From: JAYZQT01 sp964412235
GTDB taxonomy: Bacteria; Pseudomonadota; Alphaproteobacteria; MPNO01; UBA830
Assembly: GCA_964412235.1 (NCBI GenBank)
Contig: CAYPNT010000025.1
Span: forward strand, 1-32,912
Direction of reading: 5' to 3'
DNA length: 32,912 nucleotides
Position numbers and translations under genes: made by a program. The notes under the pieces were generated by a model. That model saw only the letters and a list, made by a program, of their open reading frames with translations, was not told the origin of the DNA and ran no database searches. This document shows, in pieces, positions 6,483-14,621 of this stretch; position 1 is the first letter of the stretch; every line of letters begins with the position of its first letter.

Positions 6483-8678
6483 CTATCCTTCATCCATAAA
6501 GGTTTCTAACCATATGTCATGGCAGTCTTGGAGGTCAGAAATTGAAACAGATTTACCGTTATTAACGGTCAACATTGTACCACCGGTTGATCCAATTATG
6601 GATGTGTCTACGCCGGAGGTTTTTGCGGCATCTAGTATGGGCGTAGCGTCACTTGTCGAGATTACATAACGAGCCTGGTCTTCTCCAAAAAGCCACGCGA
6701 GCACGGGAATTTTCGTTTTAGGTAGAAACAATTTCGCGCCGATACCGCCGGCAATCGCCATTTCCGCAACTGTCACTAATAATCCCCCGTCCGAGACATC
6801 GTGGCAGGCAGAAATTTTGTTCGTCTGGATCAACATACGCACAAAATCACCGTTGCGGCGTTCCGCTGATAAATTGACCGGTGGGGGAGTTCCGCGACCA
6901 CCTTCTCCTATTAGACGAAGTAAAAGGGAACGGCCGAGATGTCCGAGTGTTTCACCAACGAGAATTATAGTGTCTCCCGGGGTTTTAAAGTTAAACGTTG
7001 TTGATGCAGTTAAGTCCTCTATTAAGCCTACGCCGCCAATTGCTGGGGTTGGCATAATTCCCACACCATTTGTTTCGTTGTAAAGCGATACATTTCCCGA
7101 CACGACAGGAAAATCAAGATAACGGCACGCCTCCGCCATGCCTTGAATACACCCCGAAAATTGCCCCATAATTTCCGGCTTTTCTGGGTTACCAAAATTC
7201 ATATTATCGGTAATGGCGAGTGGCAACGCTCCCACCGCAGTTAAATTTCGCCACGCCTCTGATACTGCTTGACGACCACCTTCAATGGGGTCTGCCACAC
7301 AATATCTAGGTGTGCAGTCTGTAGTCATTGCTAACGCTCGGGAACTGCCGTGAATACGAATAACCGCTGCATCGCCGCCAGGCCGTTGGACCGTGTCGCC
7401 CATCACCATGTGGTCGTACTGTTCCCAAATCCAGCGCCGTGAGCAAAGGTCCGGCGACCCCAATAAAGAGAGTAGGGCTTCCATGGGTTCTAATTTGACT
7501 AGCGAAACGGCGTCTTCGGGTGAGACAGAGACAGACGGTGGCGTCGGTTTGCATGGACGTTTGTACTCAGGCGCCTCGGCGACTAACGGGCGGACAGGTA
7601 TGTCGCTGACCACGCGACCCTTCCAGTTTAATGTCAGTCTTTTTGTGTCCGTGACTTTACCAATCACAGCAAAATCTAACTCCCATTTTTCAAAAATGGC
7701 CCGTGCCTTTTGTTCGCTTCCCGGTTTGAGGACCATCAACATTCTTTCTTGACTTTCAGATAGCATAACTTCGTATGGTGTCATTCCCTCTTCGCGCATT
7801 GGCACGCTATCTAAATCCAACACAATACCGACGTCGCCTTTGTCAGACATCTCGACGGAAGAGGAGGTAAGACCGGCTGCCCCCATATCCTGGATAGCAA
7901 CGATTGCATCTGTTGCCATTAGTTCGAGGCAAGCCTCCATCAATAATTTTTCAGTAAACGGGTCTCCGACTTGGACAGTTGGGCGTTTTTCTTCGGTATT
8001 CTTTGCAAATTCCTCAGATGCCATCGTTGCACCATGAATGCCGTCGCGACCTGTTTTTGAACCCACATAAACGACCGCATTGCCAACGCCCGCGGCTGCT
8101 GAATAAAAAATATTGTCGACATCCGCTAGTCCAACTGTCATCGCGTTAACAAGTATATTTCCGTTATAGCTGTCATCGAATTCGAGTTCGCCGCCAACCG
8201 TGGGAATTCCCATGCAATTCCCGTACCCTCCAATCCCCGACACTACTCCAGATAAAAGGTATTTTGTCTTTGGGTGGTTGGGTGATCCAAAACGCAACGC
8301 ATTCATGTTTGCGACGGGCCGCGCGCCCATCGTAAAAACGTCTCTAAGGATTCCACCAACCCCTGTAGCGGCTCCTTGATACGGCTCGATGAACGATGGG
8401 TGATTATGGCTTTCCATTTTGAACACGCAGGCTTTTCCACTGCCAACATCAATTACACCCGCATTTTCGCCCGGACCACAGATTACCCAAGGCGCGTCCG
8501 TTGGTAATTGTTTCAGCCAGTATTTTGAAGATTTATATGAACAGTGTTCCGACCACATAACAGAAAAAATACCTAATTCGGTAATATTCGGTTTACGACC
8601 CATGATTTTGAGCACTAGTTTGTATTCTTCTTTGGTCAGGCCGTGCTCAGCAACGATTTCAGGCGTAATTTTTGTCAT
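6483..8678 (-). CDS. purL: Phosphoribosylformylglycinamidine synthase subunit PurL (small type)
   Basis: PurL is the synthetase subunit of the three-part FGAM synthase: it uses ATP and ammonia delivered by PurQ to convert FGAR to FGAM in purine synthesis. At 731 residues it is the short form that needs PurS and PurQ. Motifs include MWSEHCSYKSSK (catalytic His45), the long ESHNHPSFIEPYQGAATGVG region, and two repeated AIRS-type halves, with GGLLVTVAEMAIAGG in the second. I choose ATG 8678, which shares one base with the purQ stop (TGATG) and implies translational coupling; a GTG three bases upstream is the alternative. The gene is intact. Confidence 0.97.
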   Translation of the reverse strand: MTKITPEIVAEHGLTKEEYKLVLKIMGRKPNITELGIFSVMWSEHCSYKSSKYWLKQLPTDAPWVICGPGENAGVIDVGSGKACVFKMESHNHPSFIEPYQGAATGVGGILRDVFTMGARPVANMNALRFGSPNHPKTKYLLSGVVSGIGGYGNCMGIPTVGGELEFDDSYNGNILVNAMTVGLADVDNIFYSAAAGVGNAVVYVGSKTGRDGIHGATMASEEFAKNTEEKRPTVQVGDPFTEKLLMEACLELMATDAIVAIQDMGAAGLTSSSVEMSDKGDVGIVLDLDSVPMREEGMTPYEVMLSESQERMLMVLKPGSEQKARAIFEKWELDFAVIGKVTDTKRLTLNWKGRVVSDIPVRPLVAEAPEYKRPCKPTPPSVSVSPEDAVSLVKLEPMEALLSLLGSPDLCSRRWIWEQYDHMVMGDTVQRPGGDAAVIRIHGSSRALAMTTDCTPRYCVADPIEGGRQAVSEAWRNLTAVGALPLAITDNMNFGNPEKPEIMGQFSGCIQGMAEACRYLDFPVVSGNVSLYNETNGVGIMPTPAIGGVGLIEDLTASTTFNFKTPGDTIILVGETLGHLGRSLLLRLIGEGGRGTPPPVNLSAERRNGDFVRMLIQTNKISACHDVSDGGLLVTVAEMAIAGGIGAKLFLPKTKIPVLAWLFGEDQARYVISTSDATPILDAAKTSGVDTSIIGSTGGTMLTVNNGKSVSISDLQDCHDIWLETFMDEG

Positions 8679-9373
8679 CACAAATGCATTATGGCGTTGG
8701 CGAGCCCACTAAATAAAGCGCGCCCATCCTCTCCCCCCAATAGTTTGTCTGCGCAACGTTCGGGGTGAGGCATCATCCCCAAAACGTTTCTTTTTTCATT
8801 CAGTACACCCGCTATATTTAGAAGTGCACCATTCGGGTTCGCAGCCTCATTTACCTCGCCGTTTTCCGAACAATATTTTAAGGCGACCAAGTCATTGTCA
8901 GTTATACGGGAGAGGGTTTCAGTGTCCGCGAAATATCTGCCTTCGTTATGGGCTATCGGCATTTTTATTTTCTGACCCTTCGCATAATTGCGAGTAAATA
9001 TGGAGGTATCGGTTTCAACACGAATATCGACATCGCGGCAGATAAATCGCAGGCCAGAGTTTTTCATTAATGTTCCCGGAAGTAGGTGACACTCTGTCAA
9101 AATTTGAAATCCATTGCAGATACCCAGAACTGGTACGCCCTTTGTAGCCCTGCCTATTACTTCCCGGATAACGGGGGAGTGGGCTGCCATAGCGCCAGCC
9201 CGAAGGTAATCACCGTAGGAAAAACCACCGGGAATAACTATCAAATCTACTTTCGGTAGATCTGGGTCGCGGTGCCAGTGCATAATGGGGGGGCTTTGGA
9301 TGTTTTGCTCAAGCGCTACTTGCACGTCTCTGTCACAATTGGAGCCCGGGGAAACAATAATCGCGGCTTTCAT
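8678..9373 (-). CDS. purQ: Phosphoribosylformylglycinamidine synthase subunit PurQ (glutaminase)
   Basis: PurQ is the class I glutamine amidotransferase subunit that releases ammonia for PurL. The 231-residue protein has the oxyanion segment IPGGFSYGDYLRAGA, the nucleophile Cys86 in VLGICNGFQ, and the His-Glu pair in MMPHPERCAD near the C terminus. Length is typical of the separate subunit. Its ATG overlaps the purS stop as ATGA (9373-9370), and its TGA overlaps the purL start, so the three subunits are coupled for translation in the order they assemble. Confidence 0.97.
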   Translation of the reverse strand: MKAAIIVSPGSNCDRDVQVALEQNIQSPPIMHWHRDPDLPKVDLIVIPGGFSYGDYLRAGAMAAHSPVIREVIGRATKGVPVLGICNGFQILTECHLLPGTLMKNSGLRFICRDVDIRVETDTSIFTRNYAKGQKIKMPIAHNEGRYFADTETLSRITDNDLVALKYCSENGEVNEAANPNGALLNIAGVLNEKRNVLGMMPHPERCADKLLGGEDGRALFSGLANAIMHL

Positions 9374-9612
9374 TCTTCAAGATCTATCTCATAGTTTTCT
9401 ATTACCGTATTTGCTAGCAACTTTTTACACATGTCTTCCGTCATTTTTCGGGCCGTGTTCGCGTCGGTTTCTAAAAGTTCTAACTCAATATATTTTCCAA
9501 TACGAACATCGTTCACTTCTTTAAAACCTAGACCCCCCAAAGCTTGTTTAATTGCTTTGCCTTGTGGGTCCAGAACGCCGTTTTTTAAGTTTATATGTAT
9601 GCGCGCTTTCAT
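9370..9612 (-). CDS. purS: Phosphoribosylformylglycinamidine synthase subunit PurS
   Basis: PurS is the small structural subunit that bridges PurL and PurQ and helps ammonia transfer. The 80-residue sequence shows family marks: KARIHINLKNGVLDPQGKAI at the N terminus, then ALGGLGFKEVNDVRIGKYIELEL. It is the first gene of the purS-purQ-purL block; purC, often its upstream neighbour in alphaproteobacteria, is absent here and slyX is next instead, 146 bases upstream on the same strand. That 146-base gap holds two adjacent palindromes (listed separately) and no clear promoter to my eye. Confidence 0.95.
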   Translation of the reverse strand: MKARIHINLKNGVLDPQGKAIKQALGGLGFKEVNDVRIGKYIELELLETDANTARKMTEDMCKKLLANTVIENYEIDLEE

Positions 9613-9738
9613 AATCTACACTCCATAGCCTAGAGACGCCCGAATCTCACGCGGAATCAGTTTCTCGTATCATTTGAGCGTGCTAAACTATTCCCTATGA
9701 TGGCAAGGTGATAGGGACAAGTTAGTTCGGTACCCGTT

Positions 9739-9765
9739 GGAACATATTCCTTCGTAGGTTACGAA
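9739..9765. repeat. Two adjacent palindromes between slyX and purS
   Basis: GGAACATATTCC (9739-9750, four-base arms) abuts TTCGTAGGTTACGAA (9751-9765, six-base arms around three bases). The second spans the slyX stop codon at 9759-9761. Neither is followed by a T run on the minus strand, so they do not look like a normal intrinsic terminator. They could be a processing hairpin or a binding site in front of purS; both are guesses. Confidence 0.4.
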
Positions 9766-9959
9766 CCAAAATCACCATTTAACTTCTCTATACTACGTTT
9801 TATTTGTTCAAGTTTTTCGGCGACTTCGTTGACCTTTTCCCACTGCTGGGTGAGGACAGAACTCAGTTCGTCAATGACTTGGTCCTGATGTGCAACGTGA
9901 GTTTCCAAAGTGGTGATTCTTGCCAATATGGCATCCGTTCTATTGGGGCTTGTGGTCAT
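9759..9959 (-). CDS. slyX: SlyX family protein
   Basis: A 66-residue protein that is almost wholly one heptad-rich helix: ILARITTLETHVAHQDQVID, then ELSSVLTQQWEKVNEVAEKL and EQIKRSIEKLNG. The pattern of a short coiled coil with AHQDQVIDELS and a conserved QQW matches SlyX, a small protein of unknown function in many Proteobacteria. I chose ATG 9959, four bases after the SDR stop, because the coil begins just after it; an ATG at 9986 inside the SDR gene would add nine residues. A purine-rich AGGGGGA lies about 14 bases upstream. Context suggests translation together with the SDR gene, but no role follows from this. Confidence 0.75.
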   Translation of the reverse strand: MTTSPNRTDAILARITTLETHVAHQDQVIDELSSVLTQQWEKVNEVAEKLEQIKRSIEKLNGDFGS

Positions 9960-9963
9960 TTTG

Positions 9964-10728
9964 TTACCGGAATCCCCCTCCGCCATTCACATAAATCGTG
10001 TCCGCTGTTAAAAATTCGCACGCGTCGGAGCAAAGAAAAAGGGCCATTTCGCCGATTTCTTCCGGTGTTCCCATCCGTTTCATTGGTACATCTGCTATCA
10101 TTTTTTCCTTAAACTCTGCAGACGAAATATCTTGAAATGCGGTGTCAATTGGGCCGGGTGAAATGGATATCGCCCGAATTCCGCGGCCGACAAATTCGCG
10201 AGCGACACCCATCGTTAATGTAACGACGGCGCCTTTTGCCGAGGCATAGTGAATTGAATGTCCCCCTCCGCCCCTTCGATGCGCCATACTCGCAATGTTG
10301 ACAATCACGCCGCGTTCATTTTGCAACATGTATGGTAATACCGATTGCATAGTGTTGAATACACCGTCGACGTTTAAGTCGTAGGTATTCCGCCAAAGTG
10401 TCGGGTCTATTTCTAGAAAGCTTGAACGGCGGCCTGCTGAGCCGGCGCTGTTCAAGAGAAAATCGATCTTTCCAAAGCAATCAACTCCAAAGGAAACCAT
10501 GCTATCAACCATTGAACGCTTCGTTACATCGACTTCTAATACTTCTACATTTTCATGAATTTTACGAATTTCGGCAGCCACTGAATTGGCTTTATCGAGA
10601 TTTATGTCACCTATGATTATATTCGCGCCCTCACGTGCAAATATTAATGACGTTGCCCGCCCGATTCCGCTTGCGCCGCCGGTCACAATTATTGTTTTAT
10701 TTTGAAAATAATTTGGAGTTTTTGGCAT
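9964..10728 (-). CDS. Short-chain dehydrogenase/reductase, SDR family
   Basis: A 254-residue classical SDR that binds NAD(P)H. It has the dinucleotide motif TGGASGIG (residues 16-23), an acidic Asp41 after the second strand that favours NAD(H), NSAG at 93-96 where NNAG is usual, the helix Asn in DLNV near 119, and the catalytic set Ser147, Tyr161 and Lys165 (YASAK). The Ser-Tyr distance is 14 rather than the common 13 because of an insert RRGGGG. PGPIDT follows as in the family. The substrate cannot be told from sequence; 3-oxoacyl-ACP reductase-like and sugar or steroid-type alcohol dehydrogenases share this architecture. AAGGGA lies just before ATG 10728. The gene is divergent from the VWA gene. 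Confidence 0.9.
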   Translation of the reverse strand: MPKTPNYFQNKTIIVTGGASGIGRATSLIFAREGANIIIGDINLDKANSVAAEIRKIHENVEVLEVDVTKRSMVDSMVSFGVDCFGKIDFLLNSAGSAGRRSSFLEIDPTLWRNTYDLNVDGVFNTMQSVLPYMLQNERGVIVNIASMAHRRGGGGHSIHYASAKGAVVTLTMGVAREFVGRGIRAISISPGPIDTAFQDISSAEFKEKMIADVPMKRMGTPEEIGEMALFLCSDACEFLTADTIYVNGGGGFR

Positions 10729-10788
10729 AATCCCTTTTCCAATACTTTATTTATCTTAATACAGGTAGCAATAATGCGGTATTGATTG

Positions 10789-10817
10789 TTGAGACTAAAA
10801 TTTTCCGCGCATAGTAT
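10789..10817 (+). promoter_or_regulatory. Candidate sigma-70 promoter for the VWA/J-protein genes
   Basis: TTGAGA (10789-10794, five of six -35 matches) and TAGTAT (10812-10817, four of six -10 matches) are separated by the optimal 17 bases. The predicted start near 10824 gives a leader of about 30 bases to ATG 10853. The site lies in the 124-base divergent spacer with the SDR gene. Confidence 0.45.
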
Positions 10818-10852
10818 TATCCCAACCCTCTAACCGAAAAGAGCGACGAAAT

Positions 10853-11569
10853 ATGTCTGGCAAAAAACGAAAATCCACTTTGCCAAGTGGGCACTCCCCA
10901 GACGAGGTGTCGCAGTTTCTTGCAAAAGTAGCGGCGACGCCTATCGTTAGAGCAGTTGGTGGCCGTGGGCGGTTGATATTCGCTATGGACGCCACGGCAA
11001 GCCGAGAACCCACTTGGGATCAGGCGTGCCATGTTCAAGCAGAAATGTTTCACTCCACGGATCAATTAGGTGGTCTGGAAGTTCAGCTGGTATTTTTTCG
11101 TGGCTACCGAGAGTGTAAATCCAGTCCCTGGGTGAGAACAGCTGACGAGCTCGTCCGGAGAATGACAAGGGTTCGCTGTCTTGGGGGAAGGACACAAATT
11201 CGAAAGGTTCTTAGTCATACGCTCCGGGAAAATGAAGCACAAAAGGTAAATGCATTAGTGCTCGTGGGAGATAGTTTTGAAGAGGATATAGACGATGTCT
11301 GCGACGTCGCTGGAAGGTTGGGGGTTCAGGGTGTTCCTTCATTTCTTTTTCAGGAAGGCAATGACCTTATCACCAGCAATACCTTTCGGCAGATTGCGAA
11401 ACTTACGCGGGGCGCCCATTGCAGTTTTGATCTTGGCTCAGCGCGTCAATTAAAGGAAATGCTTAGTGCCGTGGCGGTATTTGCGGCGGGTGGGCATCCG
11501 GCACTAGAGGATTATTCGCGTAAAACGGATGGGCACGAAGTGAGCCAAATTACCAAACAAATGCGTTAA
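10853..11569 (+). CDS. VWA-like domain protein of unknown function
   Basis: A 238-residue protein without signal peptide. After a basic, Ser-rich start, a strand GRLIFAMDATASREPTWD carries DATAS (residues 46-50), a metal-ion-dependent adhesion site of DxTxS form as in von Willebrand factor A folds. Further alternating strands and helices (LEVQLVFFRGYRECK, then NALVLVGDSFEEDIDDV and GVPSFLFQEG) fit a Rossmann-like VWA domain. In the family such domains bind partners through a metal ion. Similar proteins are found in alphaproteobacteria next to J-domain genes, and here a membrane J-protein starts ten bases after the stop, which suggests the two act together. No substrate or pathway is known to me. 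Confidence 0.75.
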   Translation: MSGKKRKSTLPSGHSPDEVSQFLAKVAATPIVRAVGGRGRLIFAMDATASREPTWDQACHVQAEMFHSTDQLGGLEVQLVFFRGYRECKSSPWVRTADELVRRMTRVRCLGGRTQIRKVLSHTLRENEAQKVNALVLVGDSFEEDIDDVCDVAGRLGVQGVPSFLFQEGNDLITSNTFRQIAKLTRGAHCSFDLGSARQLKEMLSAVAVFAAGGHPALEDYSRKTDGHEVSQITKQMR

Positions 11570-11578
11570 TGTAGGTCT

Positions 11579-12286
11579 ATGCCGTATTTTATACTTGGTC
11601 TTGCTGTTTTAATTGGGGTTTATTTTCTAATAAGGGGCATTCGAAGGACAAACCCAAAAAATCTGCAGAGAACCGTTTCCACCGTAGTAACGCTGCTAAT
11701 GGTTGCTTTGATAGCATTTTTAACTTTGACGGGTCGATTAGGGCCATTGGGTTGGGGGTTGTTTGTTCTTCCCATGCTCTTGCAGTGGCGGGGTATATTG
11801 AGGGGACTAAAGAATATGAGGGGCCCAACGCCCGGTCGCAGTTCCCACATTGAGACTCACTATCTTCGTATGACGTTGGAGCACGATAGTGGCATATTGG
11901 GGGGGACGGTTATTGCAGGAAAATTTATTGGCAAAAATTTAGATGAACTCTCGCTATCTAATCTTGTTGATCTTTTTCACGAGGTGCGTGTAGCCGATCC
12001 AAAGTCTGTGTCCATTTTGGAGAGTTACATGGACCGCGTTCACGGACCCGATTGGAGAACCACATCTCGAAATACTGGTTCTAATGAAAATAATTACAGT
12101 GGTGCGTCCCAGATGGGGGTCGAAGAAGCATACGAAATACTTGGTCTTAAACCCGGTGCTTCTGATGATGAAATCCGAGAGGCCCACCGAAGTCTTCTAA
12201 AGACAAATCATCCAGACCGTGGCGGATCTACATGGCTCGCGGCTCAAATCAATCTTGCAAAAGACCTTTTGCTGCCTGACGGCTAA
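11579..12286 (+). CDS. Membrane-anchored protein with C-terminal J domain
   Basis: The 235-residue protein begins with hydrophobic segments at about residues 2-19, 33-51 and 54-70, so it is likely an inner-membrane protein. A middle region (about 85-160) of unknown fold follows, then a linker and a J domain (about 180-235): GVEEAYEILGLKPGASDDEI, with the HPD motif at residues 211-213 that stimulates the ATPase of DnaK. The J domain is short and lies at the very C terminus, as in DjlA-like proteins and mitochondrial Pam18/TIM14. It probably recruits DnaK to the inner membrane. The upstream VWA gene, ten bases away, is the likely partner; galU follows after about 110 bases. Confidence 0.82.
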   Translation: MPYFILGLAVLIGVYFLIRGIRRTNPKNLQRTVSTVVTLLMVALIAFLTLTGRLGPLGWGLFVLPMLLQWRGILRGLKNMRGPTPGRSSHIETHYLRMTLEHDSGILGGTVIAGKFIGKNLDELSLSNLVDLFHEVRVADPKSVSILESYMDRVHGPDWRTTSRNTGSNENNYSGASQMGVEEAYEILGLKPGASDDEIREAHRSLLKTNHPDRGGSTWLAAQINLAKDLLLPDG

Positions 12287-12397
12287 ATGGGGCCTAACTT
12301 GCATCGTTTTGAGGGTCGTGGCAAAAGGTGTCTGGTAGGGTTCTTTGCACTTTTCAGACTGAAACAATAAAAACCCCTGCCACGTTTGGAGTATTTG

Positions 12398-13282
12398 GTG
12401 GCTAAGAAAATACGAAAAGCAGTATTTCCAGTCGGTGGCTTGGGGACCCGTTTCCTCCCAGCAACAAAAGCCATGCCAAAAGAGATGTTGCCCATCGTGG
12501 ACAAACCTTTAATTCAATACGCCGTTGATGAAGCACTGGCGGCAGGCGTCGAGGAGATAATTTTTGTAACAGGCCGCGGCAAGGCGGCAATCGAAGAATT
12601 TTTTGACTATAGTGTTGAGTTAACTCAAATCCTTACAAAATTAGGTAAGGAAAACGAATTAAAGACAGTTGAAATTCCAGTTCTTGAGCCTGGCCGCATA
12701 GCCTATACGCGGCAGCAGGCTCCACTAGGCCTCGGTCATGCTGTTTGGTGTGCAAGAGAACTTGTGGGCGATGAGCCATTTGCCGTGTTACTAGCTGATG
12801 ATCTTATCCTTTCTGAAAAACCTTGTTTGGCGCAAATGGTGGGAGTTTTTGATAAAACGGGTGGTAATGTTGTGGCAGTGGTTGATGTTCCGAGGGAGCA
12901 AACAAACCGTTATGGGATACTTGACGTTGCTTCGGATGACGGCAGATTAATTACCATTAACGGGCTAATCGAAAAACCTGAGCCGAAAGATGCACCGTCT
13001 ACAATAAGTATTATTGGTAGGTACATTCTGTTGCCCGAAATTTTCGGTCATTTAAGCAAAATGCAGACGGGTGCGGGTGGAGAAATTCAGCTCACAGATT
13101 CGATGGCAAAAATGATTGGACGGTCACCTTTTCATGGCCTGCGATATGAAGGCACTCGATTTGATTGTGGCAACAAGGTAGGGTTTTTTGAAGCAAATCT
13201 GGCCTTTGCTCTAGAACGTCCCGAGTTGCGGGATGATATCAAATCTATTTTGAAACGATATGCGGCGGAGATTACCCGCTGA
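12398..13282 (+). CDS. galU: UTP-glucose-1-phosphate uridylyltransferase
   Basis: GalU makes UDP-glucose from UTP and glucose 1-phosphate, feeding cell-envelope polysaccharides. The 294-residue protein begins with the nucleotidyltransferase signature FPVGGLGTRFLPATKAMPKE, followed by LPIVDKPLIQYAVDEA; later it has VLLADDLI (metal-binding Asp pair region) and GAGGEIQLTDSM. I choose GTG 12398 because GGAG (12388-12391) sits six bases upstream; a TTG at 12386 would add four residues and overlap that site. The gene is followed directly by ugd and then pgm, which use or supply its substrates. The 110 bases upstream have only weak promoter matches. Confidence 0.96.
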   Translation: MAKKIRKAVFPVGGLGTRFLPATKAMPKEMLPIVDKPLIQYAVDEALAAGVEEIIFVTGRGKAAIEEFFDYSVELTQILTKLGKENELKTVEIPVLEPGRIAYTRQQAPLGLGHAVWCARELVGDEPFAVLLADDLILSEKPCLAQMVGVFDKTGGNVVAVVDVPREQTNRYGILDVASDDGRLITINGLIEKPEPKDAPSTISIIGRYILLPEIFGHLSKMQTGAGGEIQLTDSMAKMIGRSPFHGLRYEGTRFDCGNKVGFFEANLAFALERPELRDDIKSILKRYAAEITR

Positions 13283-13295
13283 CACGGAGTTAGAA

Positions 13296-14621
13296 ATGCG
13301 TATAGCCATGATAGGGACGGGCTATGTGGGTCTTGTCTCAGGGGCATGTTTTTCAGAATTTGGGACCCAGGTAATCTGCGTCGATAAAGACAGAGGGAAA
13401 ATCAAACAATTAGAAAATGGTGAACTCCCAATTTATGAGCCTGGATTAGACGCATTAGTGAGTAAAAATGTTGCCGCGGGACGATTGAGCTTTACCACAG
13501 AACTAGAACCAGCTGTAAAAAGTGCTGATGCCGTTTTTATCTCGGTTGGAACCCCTAGCCGCCGAGGCGACGGACACGCTGATCTTTCATATGTTTATGC
13601 GGCTGCTACTGAAATTGCCCAAGCCATTGAGGGTTATACCGTAGTGGTTACAAAATCAACCGTGCCAGTAGGAACAGGACGAGAAGTGCAGCGTGTTATC
13701 CTTGCCACAAACCCTGGTACGGAATTTGATATGGTGTCAAACCCTGAGTTTCTCCGCGAGGGCTCTGCTATCGAAGATTTTATGCGACCTGATCGGATAA
13801 TTATTGGGACAAATTCGAAAGCCGCGCTAGACCTTTTGAAGGAGCTGTATAGACCGCTTTATTTGCTCGAAACTCCGATCCTCCGTACTAATATAGAAAC
13901 GGCAGAATTAATCAAATATGCAGCCAATACATTTTTGGCGACGAAAATCACATTCATTAATGAAATTTCCGAGCTTTGCGAAAAAGTGGGTGCAAATGTG
14001 CAGGAAGTAGCGCGTGGAATTGGTCTCGACGGGCGAATTGGGCCAAAATTTTTACACGCTGGGCCAGGTTATGGTGGATCCTGCTTTCCGAAGGATACCC
14101 GTGCGTTAGTGCAAACGGCCAATGAACAAGGTACTCCGCTTAAAGTTGTTGAAACAGTTATTGAAGTAAATTCAGAACGTAAACGCAGGATGTCCGATAA
14201 AATTGTTACCGCGTGTGGTGGTTCGGTGAAAAACAAAACGATAGCCGTCCTCGGTCTTACGTTCAAACCGAACACTGACGATATGCGGGAAAGTCCGAGC
14301 CTTTCAATCGTACCGGCACTTCAGGCCGCTGGAGCAACAATTCGGGCCTATGACCCCCAAGGTATGGATGAAGCACGAGAATTGTTGCCCAATACGGTTT
14401 TTTGTTTGGATGCATACGAAACAATGATCGGGGCTAACGCGCTTGTAATTGTTACAGAGTGGAACGAGTTCCGGTTATTGGACCTAAAACGTGTAAAAAC
14501 GCTACTAGTGGATCCAGTACTGGTTGATCTTCGAAACATTTATAACACTGATGAAATAGCCCGCGCGGGATTAAATTATTATAGCGTGGGCAGGGTATCT
14601 TTTCTTGCTGGGGACGAATGA
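13296..14621 (+). CDS. ugd: UDP-glucose 6-dehydrogenase
   Basis: This enzyme oxidises UDP-glucose to UDP-glucuronate with two NAD+. The 441-residue protein opens with MRIAMIGTGYVGLVSGACFS, giving the GxGxxG nucleotide site at residues 7-12. The catalytic Cys is at about residue 263 in GPGYGGSCFPKDT; AELIKYAANTFLATKI in the middle supplies the active-site Lys, and GLTFKPNTDDMRESPS marks the C-terminal UDP-binding domain. Start ATG 13296 is supported by GGAG six bases upstream; the frame is open further up to 13260 inside galU, but no homology lies there. It overlaps the pgm start as ATGA, so the two are probably coupled. Confidence 0.96.
   Translation: MRIAMIGTGYVGLVSGACFSEFGTQVICVDKDRGKIKQLENGELPIYEPGLDALVSKNVAAGRLSFTTELEPAVKSADAVFISVGTPSRRGDGHADLSYVYAAATEIAQAIEGYTVVVTKSTVPVGTGREVQRVILATNPGTEFDMVSNPEFLREGSAIEDFMRPDRIIIGTNSKAALDLLKELYRPLYLLETPILRTNIETAELIKYAANTFLATKITFINEISELCEKVGANVQEVARGIGLDGRIGPKFLHAGPGYGGSCFPKDTRALVQTANEQGTPLKVVETVIEVNSERKRRMSDKIVTACGGSVKNKTIAVLGLTFKPNTDDMRESPSLSIVPALQAAGATIRAYDPQGMDEARELLPNTVFCLDAYETMIGANALVIVTEWNEFRLLDLKRVKTLLVDPVLVDLRNIYNTDEIARAGLNYYSVGRVSFLAGDE

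Noticed and set aside
7393..7752. 119-codon plus-strand frame inside purL
   Set aside because: Antisense to conserved purL coding sequence; composition is that of a mirror frame.
13260..13295. Upstream extension of ugd into galU
   Set aside because: The extra 12 residues have no family counterpart, and a good GGAG site serves ATG 13296.
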